Below are positions 1 through 8,742 of a stretch of DNA of 64,000 nucleotides, one piece after another. Made by a program: the position numbers and the translations under genes. A model generated the notes under the pieces. That model was not told the DNA's origin. It was given only the letters and a program-made list of their open reading frames with translations, and did no database searches. Where the stretch lies: assembly GCF_039522165.1 (NCBI RefSeq), contig NZ_BAAADE010000001.1, forward strand, positions 744,001 to 808,000, in the 5' to 3' direction. Position 1 is the stretch's first letter, and each line of letters opens with the position of its first letter. Origin of the DNA: Paenochrobactrum glaciei. Its GTDB lineage: Bacteria > Pseudomonadota > Alphaproteobacteria > Rhizobiales > Rhizobiaceae.

Positions 1-1054
1 GCGATTTGATTGTAACCGAAGGGCCACCGGTGAAAGAAACACTTTCGATCACATCCGGATAGAGTGTGCCCTGTGCGAGGAAGTCAGCGCCGCCAAGCTT
101 ATTGGCTTCTTCTTCAAACACTTCGATGAAGAGACGGCCAATGGTCTTGCGCTTCTTCTCAGGGTCAGTTTCACCTTCCAGAGCGGAAATGAAGCGATCC
201 TGTGCATTCACCAAAATCAGCGGCAGGTCATAATGTTCTTTGAACATTGCAACCACATCAGCTGCTTCGTTTTTGCGCATTAAACCATGATCAACCAGAA
301 TACAGGTCAGCTGATCGCCAACCGCTTCATGGATGAGAAGAGCTGCAACGGAAGAATCCACACCGCCTGAAAGAGCGCAGATCACTTTTCCCGAACCAAC
401 CTGTTTGCGGATAGCCTCCACAGCCTGCTGGCGGTAAGCGGTCATTGTCCAGTCCGGCTTGATGCCAGCAATATTGTGGACGAAGTTTTGCAGGAGTTTT
501 GCACCATCGGGTGTGTGCACCACTTCCGGATGGAACTGCACGCCGTAATATTTGCGCTTTTCATCAGCGATAGCAGCATAAGGCGCGTTGGTGGAGGTTC
601 CGATAACTTTAAAGCCTTCAGGCAATGCAGTTACGCGGTCACCATGGCTCATCCAAACCTGATGACGTGTGCCTTTTGCCCACAGACCGTTGAACAGCGC
701 GCTGTCTTCCTGAACGTCAAGGAAGGCACGACCAAATTCACGGTCATGGCCGCTTTCAACTTTGCCACCGAGCTGTTCGCACATGGTCTGTTCACCATAG
801 CAAATGCCAAGCACCGGAATACCGGCTTCAAACACTGCCTGCGGCGCACGCGGGCTGCCAATATCAGTGGTTGAGTGCGGGCTTCCGGACAGGATGACAG
901 CACGCGGATTGATCCGCTTGAATGCGTCACCGGCCAGCTGGAAAGGCACGATTTCGGAATAAACTCCGGCCTCACGGACACGACGCGCTATCAGCTGCGT
1001 GACCTGACTTCCGAAGTCGATGATAAGGATTGTGTCGGGATGATTGGTGCTCAT
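1..1054 (-). CDS. guaA: GMP synthase (glutamine-hydrolysing), C-terminus beyond window
   Basis: GuaA aminates XMP to GMP with glutamine and ATP, the last step of guanine nucleotide synthesis. The reading frame opens at an ATG at 1054-1052 on the minus strand and runs off the left edge after about 351 codons; the family is about 520 residues, so the C-terminal dimerisation part is missing. The start reads MSTNHPDTILIIDFGSQ. The class I glutamine amidotransferase domain shows the nucleophile Cys in GICYG and the His in QFHPE. The ATP-pyrophosphatase domain shows the P-loop LSGGVDSS. guaB lies 5.8 kb away on the same strand. Identification is firm. Confidence 0.97.
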   Translation of the reverse strand, partial: MSTNHPDTILIIDFGSQVTQLIARRVREAGVYSEIVPFQLAGDAFKRINPRAVILSGSPHSTTDIGSPRAPQAVFEAGIPVLGICYGEQTMCEQLGGKVESGHDREFGRAFLDVQEDSALFNGLWAKGTRHQVWMSHGDRVTALPEGFKVIGTSTNAPYAAIADEKRKYYGVQFHPEVVHTPDGAKLLQNFVHNIAGIKPDWTMTAYRQQAVEAIRKQVGSGKVICALSGGVDSSVAALLIHEAVGDQLTCILVDHGLMRKNEAADVVAMFKEHYDLPLILVNAQDRFISALEGETDPEKKRKTIGRLFIEVFEEEANKLGGADFLAQGTLYPDVIESVSFTGGPSVTIKS

Positions 1055-1188
1055 GTGAAGCATCTAAAGAAAAAATGTCCATGTTGCAATGGTCATTTTC
1101 GTCGCTCTTAACAACAGTTATGAACGAAGCACATTTAATGTAACGCTAACGATAAAAAGGCTCTTAATTTATGCCGTTTGGATACAGG

Positions 1189-1644
1189 TTAGCCTTGCAA
1201 ACCTTTGCGATCCTGCACCACCATCACTGTTGCAGTCATCGTCGCAATCAGGCGCACTTCCGTGTCGGTCACTGCAAAAGCCTGACCATCGCTCACCATA
1301 ATGGTTCGGCCAGGCTTTGTTACCTCGCCACGGAATAAAAACCTGTCACCCTGCCCCGGTGCCAGCAAGTTGACCTTGAACTCAATGGTCAAAACAGCGG
1401 CATCGGCCGGCATCAGCGTGAATGCTGCATAGCCGCAAGCAGAATCAAGTGCTGCCGAAATAATGCCCGCATGCAAATAGCCATGCTGTTGGGTCAGATC
1501 ATTGCGAAAGGGCAATTCGATTTCGACAATGCCCGGCTCGCAACGCGTTAAATCCGCGCCGATCAGCTTTAAGGCCGGCTGTCTTGCGAAGCTCTCTTCA
1601 ACACGCAGCTGAAAATCAGCCTCGGCTATTCTTGCATCCGACAT
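1189..1644 (-). CDS. PaaI-family hotdog thioesterase
   Basis: This 151-residue protein has the single hotdog fold of the 4HBT/PaaI acyl-CoA thioesterases. The segment with HGYLHAGIISAALDSACG is the helix-and-loop that carries the catalytic Asp and the HGG-like turn of the family. Such proteins hydrolyse acyl- or aryl-CoA esters in the cytoplasm; the substrate cannot be read from the sequence. The ATG at 1644 is preferred over an in-frame upstream codon at 1662 because GGAGG lies four bases before it. It sits alone between rsmB and guaA. It could help recycle CoA from aromatic thioesters, but it is 7 kb from the aryl-CoA operon and this link is only a guess. Confidence 0.85.
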   Translation of the reverse strand: MSDARIAEADFQLRVEESFARQPALKLIGADLTRCEPGIVEIELPFRNDLTQQHGYLHAGIISAALDSACGYAAFTLMPADAAVLTIEFKVNLLAPGQGDRFLFRGEVTKPGRTIMVSDGQAFAVTDTEVRLIATMTATVMVVQDRKGLQG

Positions 1645-1763
1645 AAATCCTCCCCAACACACACATGACTGAATATGACAGTGTCATATTTATGCTGCTC
1701 AATTGTTAAAGAAGCCAGTTATTCTTTTACTATTTTGCGTGGGCGAGAATAAATAATCTGTCG

Positions 1764-3050
1764 TCACGCCTGCTTTTGAAGAATTGCTACATAAAAACCG
1801 TCAGTCATGGTCTGTTTAGGTGAGAAAACACAACCATGGGACAAGAAAACCGGCTGCACATCACCAAACTCAGCGCCAGCAATTGATGCAAGATCAATTT
1901 TCTCTTCCGAGAAATTGCTGTTTTCAGCCAAGAACTTCTCAATTTGCCGGTTGTTTTCACTGTCAAAAATCGAGCAGGTCACATAGACAAAACGGCCACC
2001 AGCTTTCAGATAATGTTTAGCGCTGTTCAGCACATCCTGCTGATCTTGCTCACGGCGCTCCAATTGCTGTTCGGTCAGGCGCCATTTGGCATCAGGACGG
2101 CGACGCCATGTACCGGCACCCGTGCAAGGTGCATCGGTCAGAACCAAATCCATCTGGCCTTTTAACGGCTCCAGATCAGCTTGCTTATTATAGCCTTGCG
2201 TGTTGCGCACACCAGCGCGCTGCAAACGGTCGTAGATCGGTGACAGGCGTGCCGCTTCTGCGTCAAACGCATGGATCTGACCACGATTTTCCATGGCTGC
2301 CGCCAGTGACAGGGTTTTGCCGCCAGCACCCGCGCAATAATCGAGCACCTGCTCACCAGCCTTGGCATTGGCAAGCTTTGCTGCAATTTGCGAGCCTAAA
2401 TCCTGCACCTCGAACCAGCCATCCTGAAAAGCCTGTCCGGTCTGCACATTAGGATGACGACCCAAAGCCTCGATCGGCGGAATGCGGATAGCATCATCGA
2501 GAAATGGGGCGGAGGCTGCGCCTGTGCCTTCCAGCGCTTGCAAAACCTGATCGCGGGTCGCTTTCAGGCGATTAACGCGCAAATCCACCGGCGGGCGGTC
2601 AGCCAAAGCTGCGGCCTGCGCCACCCAGTCATCACCGAATGTTCCGCGTAATTTATCAACACACCACAAAGGCACATCGGCCTGAATATAATCTTCAGCC
2701 TTGGTGATATCGCTGTTTTGCCAGTTTTTAAGCTGATCGTCTGATAATTCAACGGGGCTGAACTTATCATTGGCGATGACGGCCATGATGTCTTCATAGC
2801 TCAGACCACCATCACGCAGCAATGCGCCATAGGCAAGGGATGATGCGTTGTCACTGCCCATCAGCCAGCCAAGCGAAAGCTTGCGGCGCAAAGCATCGTA
2901 CACAATATTGCCAATTACAGCGCGATCCCCCGCGCCGGCAAAACGATGCGAAGAACCCCAATCTTTTAAAGCATCGGAAGCGGGGCGTTTCTTGGCCTCA
3001 ATATCTTCCAGTACTTCTATCGCCGCCTGCAGGCGTCCGCCAAGCCGCAT
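1764..3050 (-). CDS. rsmB: RsmB-family 16S rRNA m5C methyltransferase
   Basis: This 428-residue protein belongs to the RsmB/NOL1/NOP2/Sun family, which methylates cytosine C5 in rRNA using S-adenosylmethionine. The SAM-binding loop reads VLDYCAGAGGKT near residue 237. Motif IV (DAPCTGAGTWRRRPD) carries the conserved Cys, and motif VI (VTCSIF) carries the catalytic Cys. The N-terminal third is helical and NusB-like in position, though divergent. Position 967 of 16S rRNA is the E. coli RsmB target and is assumed here. The gene lies in the guaB-guaA neighbourhood, where relatives in Brucella and Bartonella, as I recall, also carry it. Confidence 0.9.
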   Translation of the reverse strand: MRLGGRLQAAIEVLEDIEAKKRPASDALKDWGSSHRFAGAGDRAVIGNIVYDALRRKLSLGWLMGSDNASSLAYGALLRDGGLSYEDIMAVIANDKFSPVELSDDQLKNWQNSDITKAEDYIQADVPLWCVDKLRGTFGDDWVAQAAALADRPPVDLRVNRLKATRDQVLQALEGTGAASAPFLDDAIRIPPIEALGRHPNVQTGQAFQDGWFEVQDLGSQIAAKLANAKAGEQVLDYCAGAGGKTLSLAAAMENRGQIHAFDAEAARLSPIYDRLQRAGVRNTQGYNKQADLEPLKGQMDLVLTDAPCTGAGTWRRRPDAKWRLTEQQLERREQDQQDVLNSAKHYLKAGGRFVYVTCSIFDSENNRQIEKFLAENSNFSEEKIDLASIAGAEFGDVQPVFLSHGCVFSPKQTMTDGFYVAILQKQA

Positions 3051-3194
3051 TATTTTTCCCTAGCCGTCCTTTTATTACTAAAACTCACTGTCCCGCATAA
3101 CCATGCCCGACAGCAAATGGCAACATAAAAGACAAACAGGTTAAAACAATCAGCCGGTTTCAGCCATCTAGCTGACCCGTAACAGCATAACCGC

Positions 3195-3800
3195 TTATTG
3201 GAGCAATACATAGGCCGTTGTATGACACTGCCCTATGCCACATTGCACCAACACAGAAGCGGTATTAACGGCTGCGATCAGCAGAACATAAAGACTTAAA
3301 ACCAGTACAGCCCTATGCAGGAACGGAAAAGCTCTGATCTTAGCATTGCTGCGATAGTGCGCACCGCCCCACACCATCATTTGCAACGATGTTGCCACTA
3401 TCAGTGCAAGCGCAATCAACACAGACCATACCGGCATATGCAGCCCCAAAACAGCGCTGCCGACATAGTCGTGCCCCGGACGGACATAAATATCCAGCAA
3501 GGTTTGCCGCACCGAAACGATCAGCAAAAAAACTGCAAACAACAGGCTAATGCCCGCATAACGGAAAGTGAGGCCGTATCGAAATTGCAGCATCACTCCA
3601 AAACACACACCCAGCATAGCAAGACGCTGCAACAAACAAAGCGGGCATGGCAATTCATCAAAGCCATATTGCAATATCATTGCAGCCGTTAAAATGGCGG
3701 CAAGGACAAACATCATCCCCAGCAAATATAGGAAATGAAGCGCTGTCCATTGATGCTGCTGATAGGCACTATCCTGATTATCAGTATTAAAAATATACAT
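3195..3800 (-). CDS. DsbB-type thiol oxidase, five-helix variant
   Basis: DsbB-like proteins pass electrons from DsbA to quinone in the inner membrane. This 201-residue protein has the hallmark PCPLC (Cys52, Cys55) just after the first membrane helix. Five hydrophobic segments are visible at about 22-44, 57-75, 82-100, 123-143 and 162-184. The second periplasmic loop (about 101-122) has no Cys, unlike E. coli DsbB, where the second pair sits there. Instead a CGIGQC pair (Cys187, Cys192) lies in the C-terminal tail, which five helices would place in the periplasm. The ATG at 3800 is preferred over the GTG at 3806 because GAGGGG is eight bases upstream, the same spacing as in the small gene before it. 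It forms an operon with that gene, 17 bases apart. Confidence 0.85.
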   Translation of the reverse strand: MYIFNTDNQDSAYQQHQWTALHFLYLLGMMFVLAAILTAAMILQYGFDELPCPLCLLQRLAMLGVCFGVMLQFRYGLTFRYAGISLLFAVFLLIVSVRQTLLDIYVRPGHDYVGSAVLGLHMPVWSVLIALALIVATSLQMMVWGGAHYRSNAKIRAFPFLHRAVLVLSLYVLLIAAVNTASVLVQCGIGQCHTTAYVLLQ

Positions 3801-3817
3801 CTTCACAGCCCCTCACA

Positions 3818-3991
3818 TCACAACTGAAGCCAGGGCATGCTGTAGCCATAATCAGGGCTGTGTATTTCCCACAAAAATTCTTTTATCGCGACAAGCAAGC
3901 ATAAAGTGACAAAAGCCAGCGACAATGTCCGGTAACCGAACCAATTAAAACCAAGCGCCAGCAGCATTAGAAAAAACAAAAGCAGCATCAT
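3818..3991 (-). CDS. 57-residue small membrane protein upstream of dsbB-like gene
   Basis: A short frame opens at ATG-ATG at 3991 and encodes 57 residues. GAGGGG lies eight bases before the second ATG. The protein is one or two hydrophobic stretches (MMLLLFFLMLLALGF, then SLAFVTLCLLVAI) followed by a polar, aromatic tail ending in MPWLQL. It closely precedes the DsbB-like gene and has the same ribosome-site geometry, so the two are probably co-translated and may work together in the membrane. It resembles the DUF5993 small proteins that I recall beside this DsbB branch; that name is from memory. No catalytic motif is visible. Confidence 0.7.
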   Translation of the reverse strand: MMLLLFFLMLLALGFNWFGYRTLSLAFVTLCLLVAIKEFLWEIHSPDYGYSMPWLQL

Positions 3992-4090
3992 CTTATTCGC
4001 CCCTCAACGCAGAATCAAAAGCGACTGCCCAATCAGGATGTTTCAAACAAGAATAAAAATATACCGGCAATAAATACCAATATAAAATAT

Positions 4091-4126
4091 ATGAGTAATA
4101 ATGCGATTTAAATGAATATTACTCAT
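4091..4126. promoter_or_regulatory. 10-bp inverted repeat upstream of the dsbB-like operon
   Basis: ATGAGTAATA at 4091-4100 is repeated as its perfect inverse at 4117-4126 with a 16-base spacer. It sits in a very AT-rich stretch (about 4020-4185), about 100 bases upstream of the small membrane gene at 3991 and downstream of the katA terminator. No T-run follows, so it is more likely an operator or a chance dyad in AT-rich DNA than a terminator. Confidence 0.35.
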
Positions 4127-4180
4127 AATATTGAAACAAAGATTTCAATTAATCATTAAAATATATCTAAATAATCAATA

Positions 4181-4207
4181 TAAAAAAGGAGGGGTTACCC
4201 CCTCCTT
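4181..4207 (-). terminator. Rho-independent terminator of katA
   Basis: AAGGAGGGG at 4186-4194 pairs with CCCCTCCTT at 4199-4207. On the minus strand the stem is followed by a run of T. It lies 25 bases past the katA stop codon. Confidence 0.85.
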
Positions 4208-4231
4208 CAATAAGACACGTTATTTTCGCCC

Positions 4232-5731
4232 TCAGCCGTGAATACCTGCTTTTTCCTCATTGGAAATCGTATTGGCATCATAACCGTGCGCTTCGTGGAG
4301 AGCTTTGCGCACCCCCGCTTCATAGTCCGGATGGATCAGCTTGAAATGGCCGAGCTGACGCTCAATGATGAAAGCCGGTACACCGCCCATTGCCGCAGCA
4401 ATATTGGAAAACAGACGTGCTTTTTCCCCATCATTGAAGAGATTAAACAAAGCGCGCGGCTGTGAATAATCATCATTACCAATACGGTGATTATAGCGAT
4501 CTGCATCACCACTAATTTTCAACGGTGGCTCTTTGGCAGCAGGCTGCTCAACCGGACCATTAAACGAATTCGGCTCATAATAAGCATCCGGATTGCCGGT
4601 TGCGATACCGCCAAATGTATTCATCTGACCATCGCGGTGATAGTGATGCACTGGGCATTTCGGCTGATTGACCGGAATATGCTCATAATGCGTGCCCAAA
4701 CGGTGACGATGCGCATCCGCATAAGAGAACAAGCGTGCCTGCAACATTTTATCTGGTGAATAGCTGATGCCCGGCACAATATTGGAAGGTGAAAAAGCGG
4801 CGTTTTCCACTTCCGCAAAATAGTTTTCCGGATTGCGGTTTAATTCCATCACACCAATATCAATCGGCGGATAGTCCGCATGCGGCCAGACTTTGGTCAG
4901 ATCAAACGGGTTATAAGCTGTCTTGTCGGCATCCGCTTCAGGCATGATCTGTACCTGAACTTTCCAACGCGGGAACTCGCCTTTTTCAATGGAGCCGTAG
5001 AGATCTTCCTGTGTTGATTCACGGGTTTTACCCACGACATGCTCAGCCTCATCATTTGTCCAATGCTTATGACCTTGCATGGTTTTAAAGTGGAATTTCA
5101 CCCAGTAGCGCTCGCCCTGATCATTCCAGAAGGAATAGGTGTGCGAACCATAACCATTGATGTGGCGCACATCCGTTGGCAGACCACGGTCAGACATCAG
5201 GATTGTCACCTGATGCAGGCTTTCCGGCGATAGTGACCAGAAATCCCACATAGCAGTGGCCGAGCGCAAATTGGTTTTTGGATGGCGTTTTTGCGTATGG
5301 ATAAAGTCAGGGAACTTGATCGGATCACGCACGAAAAACACCGGCGTATTATTGCCAACCAGATCCCAGTTGCCTTCGGGTGTATAGAATTTCAAAGCAA
5401 AGCCACGCACGTCGCGCTCGGCATCTGCTGCACCCTGCTCACCGGCAACAGTTGAAAATCGCGCCAGCATCGGAGTGACTGTGCCCGGCTGCAACACGGC
5501 CGCCTTGGTATATTTGGAAATGTCGCCGGTAATGGTCAGAGTGCCATGCGCGCCCCAGCCTTTAGCGTGAACAGCACGCTCAGGAATACGCTCACGGTTT
5601 TGATGTGCCAGCTTTTCAATCAGCTGATAATCCTGCATCAAAACCGGTCCGCGCTCACCGGCGGTCAATGAATTCTGATTGTCTGGAACAGGTGCGCCAC
5701 CGGTTGTGGTCATAAACGGGCGATCGGTCAT
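4232..5731 (-). CDS. katA: Haem catalase (small-subunit, clade 3 type)
   Basis: Catalase splits hydrogen peroxide to water and oxygen. At 499 residues this is the short monofunctional type without the C-terminal flavodoxin-like domain. The distal catalytic His is in RAVHAKGWGAHG (His55), the distal Asn in VGNNTPVFF, and the proximal haem-ligand Tyr in RLFSYADAHRHRLG near residue 340. GGGAGAG lies seven bases before the ATG. The gene is divergent from oxyR, with 174 bases between, which fits peroxide-induced control by OxyR. A strong terminator follows. Confidence 0.97.
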   Translation of the reverse strand: MTDRPFMTTTGGAPVPDNQNSLTAGERGPVLMQDYQLIEKLAHQNRERIPERAVHAKGWGAHGTLTITGDISKYTKAAVLQPGTVTPMLARFSTVAGEQGAADAERDVRGFALKFYTPEGNWDLVGNNTPVFFVRDPIKFPDFIHTQKRHPKTNLRSATAMWDFWSLSPESLHQVTILMSDRGLPTDVRHINGYGSHTYSFWNDQGERYWVKFHFKTMQGHKHWTNDEAEHVVGKTRESTQEDLYGSIEKGEFPRWKVQVQIMPEADADKTAYNPFDLTKVWPHADYPPIDIGVMELNRNPENYFAEVENAAFSPSNIVPGISYSPDKMLQARLFSYADAHRHRLGTHYEHIPVNQPKCPVHHYHRDGQMNTFGGIATGNPDAYYEPNSFNGPVEQPAAKEPPLKISGDADRYNHRIGNDDYSQPRALFNLFNDGEKARLFSNIAAAMGGVPAFIIERQLGHFKLIHPDYEAGVRKALHEAHGYDANTISNEEKAGIHG

Positions 5732-5889
5732 AAATGGTCTCTCCCTTTTGATATAAACATGTTAAATGCCCCTGATAAGGGCTAAAAGGCACGTCTATCT
5801 TTTCAAGTCTCTCACAGACGCGCTGTTTGATAAAGCCAATTTAGAACACTTCTTATAATAATCTCTAATTGCATTTTCATGAAACATTG

Positions 5890-5904
5890 ATAGTATTTTC
5901 TTAT
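5890..5904. promoter_or_regulatory. Possible OxyR half-site
   Basis: ATAG-N7-TTAT, close to the OxyR element ATAG-N7-CTAT, lies directly before the oxyR start, inside GATA...TATC symmetry. A second, weaker match begins 22 bases upstream, which is the spacing expected for an OxyR tetramer site. The match is imperfect. Confidence 0.3.
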
Positions 5905-5905
5905 C

Positions 5906-6841
5906 ATGTTTACAGTCAGACAAATGCGCTATTTCGAGGCGCTCGCCACCACCCTGCATTTCCGCAAAGCTGCCGAAACAGTGCATGTTTCGCAGCCAGC
6001 TCTCTCAGCGCAGATCGCCGAGATGGAAGATCTTGCCGGTGCACCGCTTTTTGAGCGCACCCAAAGAAGCGTGATTATCACGGAACTGGGGCAAATATTA
6101 CGCCCGCGCATTCAGGCCATTTTGCTGGATATTCAGGCGCTTGAAGATATTACCGCGATTAACAAGGGCTTGCTCAGCACACGGATGCGGCTCGGTATTA
6201 TCCCGACTATCGCGCCCTATATTGTGCCGCTGCTGATCCCGTTATTACGGGAAAAATATCCGCAATTCCGGCTGGAACTGCGCGAGGCAATGACGGCGCG
6301 CTTGCTGGAAGATCTCAATAATGGCGAATTGGATGCGATCGTGGCAGCGCTTCCTATTGAAGATGATCGTCTGGCACATACTCCGCTTTTCAATGACCGT
6401 TTTCTGATTGCCACCGCCAGCAATGATACCGATATTCTCGATGGCCCAATGACACAGGATCGCGTTGCGCTTGACCGCCTGTTGCTTTTGGAGGAAGGCC
6501 ATTGCCTGCGTGATCAGGCGCTGGAATTTTGCACCAAGCCGCACCAACGCCAATTGGTGAAATATGGCGCTACCAGCATGACCACCTTGCTACAAATGGT
6601 CAGCCACGGCATGGGGCTGACGCTTATTCCTGAAATTGCTGTTCGGGCCGAAGCCTCACACATGAAAATGCGGATTATCCCGTTTGAAGGTGAGCAGCCA
6701 TCCCGCGAGATCGGCATGTTATGGCGCCGCCAAAGTTTGCGCCGCGCTGATTTCATGGCGCTTTCCCAATGTATTGCGCAAACGGTCGCGCAGCTTAAAA
6801 TCAGCGATCATGAGCTGCAAACCCTCTCACAAACACCTTAA
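5906..6841 (+). CDS. oxyR: LysR-family peroxide sensor OxyR
   Basis: OxyR activates antioxidant genes when peroxide oxidises a Cys pair. This 311-residue protein has an N-terminal winged helix-turn-helix (about 1-60, with HFRKAAETVHVSQPALSAQI) and a LysR effector domain. The redox pair is visible as GHCLRDQALEFC, Cys200 and Cys209, matching Cys199 and Cys208 of E. coli OxyR. No ribosome site is seen before the ATG at 5906, so the mRNA may be leaderless or poorly translated; no better start exists nearby. It is divergent from katA, its obvious target. Confidence 0.95.
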   Translation: MFTVRQMRYFEALATTLHFRKAAETVHVSQPALSAQIAEMEDLAGAPLFERTQRSVIITELGQILRPRIQAILLDIQALEDITAINKGLLSTRMRLGIIPTIAPYIVPLLIPLLREKYPQFRLELREAMTARLLEDLNNGELDAIVAALPIEDDRLAHTPLFNDRFLIATASNDTDILDGPMTQDRVALDRLLLLEEGHCLRDQALEFCTKPHQRQLVKYGATSMTTLLQMVSHGMGLTLIPEIAVRAEASHMKMRIIPFEGEQPSREIGMLWRRQSLRRADFMALSQCIAQTVAQLKISDHELQTLSQTP

Positions 6842-6852
6842 AAGTAACACGA

Positions 6853-6882
6853 AAAAAGCCCGCCTGAAGAGGCGGGCTTTTT
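6853..6882. terminator. Bidirectional terminator between oxyR and guaB
   Basis: A-run, GCCCGCC (6858-6864), loop, GGCGGGC (6871-6877), T-run. It ends both converging genes. Confidence 0.92.
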
Positions 6883-6907
6883 AAATTCAAACAATCCGGC
6901 AAGCTGA

Positions 6908-8398
6908 TTATGCGCTTGGGTAGTTCGGGCTTTCACGGGTGATAGTTACACCATGTGAATGGCTTTCACGTAAGCCTGCATTGGAAATACGCACGAAAGT
7001 TGCCTTTTCGCGGAATTCAGCCAAGTTTTTCGCACCCACATAGCCCATCGATGCGCGCAGACCACCAGCAAGCTGATGCAGCACATTGCCGACAGGGCCT
7101 TTATAAGCAACCTGACCTTCAATACCTTCCGGCACCAGTTTCAGCTCGTCACGTACTTCCGCCTGGAAGTAACGGTCAGCAGAACCGCGAGCCATTGCAC
7201 CAACCGAGCCCATGCCGCGGTAAGCTTTGAATGAACGACCCTGATGCAGGTAAACTTCGCCCGGGCTTTCTTCTGTACCAGCCAGCAGCGAACCAGCCAT
7301 AGCAGCAACCGCACCAGCAGCCAGTGCCTTGGCGAAATCACCGGAGAACTTGATACCGCCGTCAGCGATCACCGGAATATTGTGCTTTTGTGCCACTTCA
7401 ACAGCCGACATAATGGCTGAAAGCTGCGGAACGCCAACACCTGCAACAATACGGGTTGTGCAGATGGAACCTGGGCCGATACCAACTTTAACAGCATCAG
7501 CACCGGCATCAATCAGCGCCAATGTGCCACCGGCGGTTGCGACGTTACCAGCCAGAATGCGAACACCGCTGGAAAGTTTTTTGATGCGGGTCACAGCATC
7601 GAGAACGCGCTGTGAGTGACCGTGGGCTGTATCAACAACCAACAGGTCAACACCGGCATCAATCAAACGCTCGGCACGTTCAAAACCATCTTCACCAACG
7701 CTGGTGGCAGCAGCGGCACGAAGGCGACCCTGCGCATCTTTTGCTGCATTCGGGTTCAGTTGGGTTTTTTCGATGTCTTTAACAGTGATCAGACCAACGC
7801 AACGGCCGGCATCATCAACAACCAGCAGTTTTTCAATACGATGTTGGTGCAGAAGACGCTTGGCTTCTTCCTGATCGACATTTTCACGCACAGTGATCAG
7901 GTTTTCATGGGTCATCAGCTCATGAATTTTCTGATCAGGATTGGATGCAAAACGCACATCGCGGTGGGTCAGGATACCAACCAAACGGCCTGGTGTACCG
8001 CTTGTGCCTTCAACAACCGGAATACCAGAAATGTGATAAGATGCCATCAAAGCCTGTGCTTCAGCCAAGGTGGCATCCGGGCCGATGGTAACCGGATTGA
8101 TAACCATTCCGGATTCAAATTTCTTAACGCGGCGAACTTCTTCAGCCTGGCGTTCCGGTGTCAGGTTACGGTGAATAACGCCGATACCGCCAGCCTGTGC
8201 CATCGCAATGGCCAGACGCGATTCGGTTACTGTATCCATCGCAGCTGAAAGCAGCGGCAGGTTAAGTTCAATATCACCGGCAATAATTGTGCGCAGATCT
8301 GTCTGACCCGGCATCACTTCAGAGTGACCCGGCTGCAGAAGCACATCATCAAATGTAAGGGCTAAATGTCCCGTAGGCGTTTCAATAATTTTTGCCAT
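6908..8398 (-). CDS. guaB: IMP dehydrogenase
   Basis: GuaB oxidises IMP to XMP with NAD+, the rate-limiting step towards GMP. The 496-residue protein is full length. It has the TIM barrel split by a pair of CBS domains (roughly 95-210, including GILTHRDVRF and GLITVKDI). The catalytic Cys loop reads GPGSICTTRIVAG, and the phosphate-binding DGGIKFSGD is present. AAGGA precedes the ATG at 8398. guaA is on the same strand 5.8 kb away, separated by katA-oxyR, dsbB and rsmB. Confidence 0.97.
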   Translation of the reverse strand: MAKIIETPTGHLALTFDDVLLQPGHSEVMPGQTDLRTIIAGDIELNLPLLSAAMDTVTESRLAIAMAQAGGIGVIHRNLTPERQAEEVRRVKKFESGMVINPVTIGPDATLAEAQALMASYHISGIPVVEGTSGTPGRLVGILTHRDVRFASNPDQKIHELMTHENLITVRENVDQEEAKRLLHQHRIEKLLVVDDAGRCVGLITVKDIEKTQLNPNAAKDAQGRLRAAAATSVGEDGFERAERLIDAGVDLLVVDTAHGHSQRVLDAVTRIKKLSSGVRILAGNVATAGGTLALIDAGADAVKVGIGPGSICTTRIVAGVGVPQLSAIMSAVEVAQKHNIPVIADGGIKFSGDFAKALAAGAVAAMAGSLLAGTEESPGEVYLHQGRSFKAYRGMGSVGAMARGSADRYFQAEVRDELKLVPEGIEGQVAYKGPVGNVLHQLAGGLRASMGYVGAKNLAEFREKATFVRISNAGLRESHSHGVTITRESPNYPSA

Positions 8399-8742
8399 TG
8401 CCAGTTCCTTTAAATAACAAAAGGCTGCTCAGACTAACGTGGGGGCAGAGCAGCGGATTCTCAAGTATTTTTCCTTGGATTGGCACGGGCTGGTAACACG
8501 AATATGGCAAAATGAAAAGTCAAGAATAAAAACTATTTGTTGTAACTCTCGATTTTGTGAAAATTCCCCGAGAAAACAGTGCATATCGCTGTGGCTTGGT
8601 GCCAGCGGCTGCCTTTTAAATTTTTAAACCGCAATGAATCTTAAAAATGGCGCTTGACGTGGGAACATTCCCGCCTAATACTTTAAGCATAAACTATTTC
8701 CAAAACCGGCGAAGATCGGTGCGGCACAAAAGGGAACATATC
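8399..8742. other. Divergent intergenic region guaB / ring-degradation operon
   Basis: These 344 bases hold the guaB leader on one side and the promoter of the plus-strand operon on the other (see 8654-8681). No further gene was found in it; a short frame at 8439-8627 has no family signature or ribosome site. Confidence 0.6.
8654..8681 (+). promoter_or_regulatory. Sigma-70 promoter with a dyad in its spacer
   Basis: TTGACG (8654-8659) and TAATAC (8676-8681) are separated by 16 bases. The spacer contains GGGAA-CA-TTCCC (8661-8672), a perfect 5-bp inverted repeat lying exactly between the -35 and -10 boxes. A repressor bound there would block polymerase. The start codon of the first operon gene is about 60 bases downstream. 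Confidence 0.6.
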
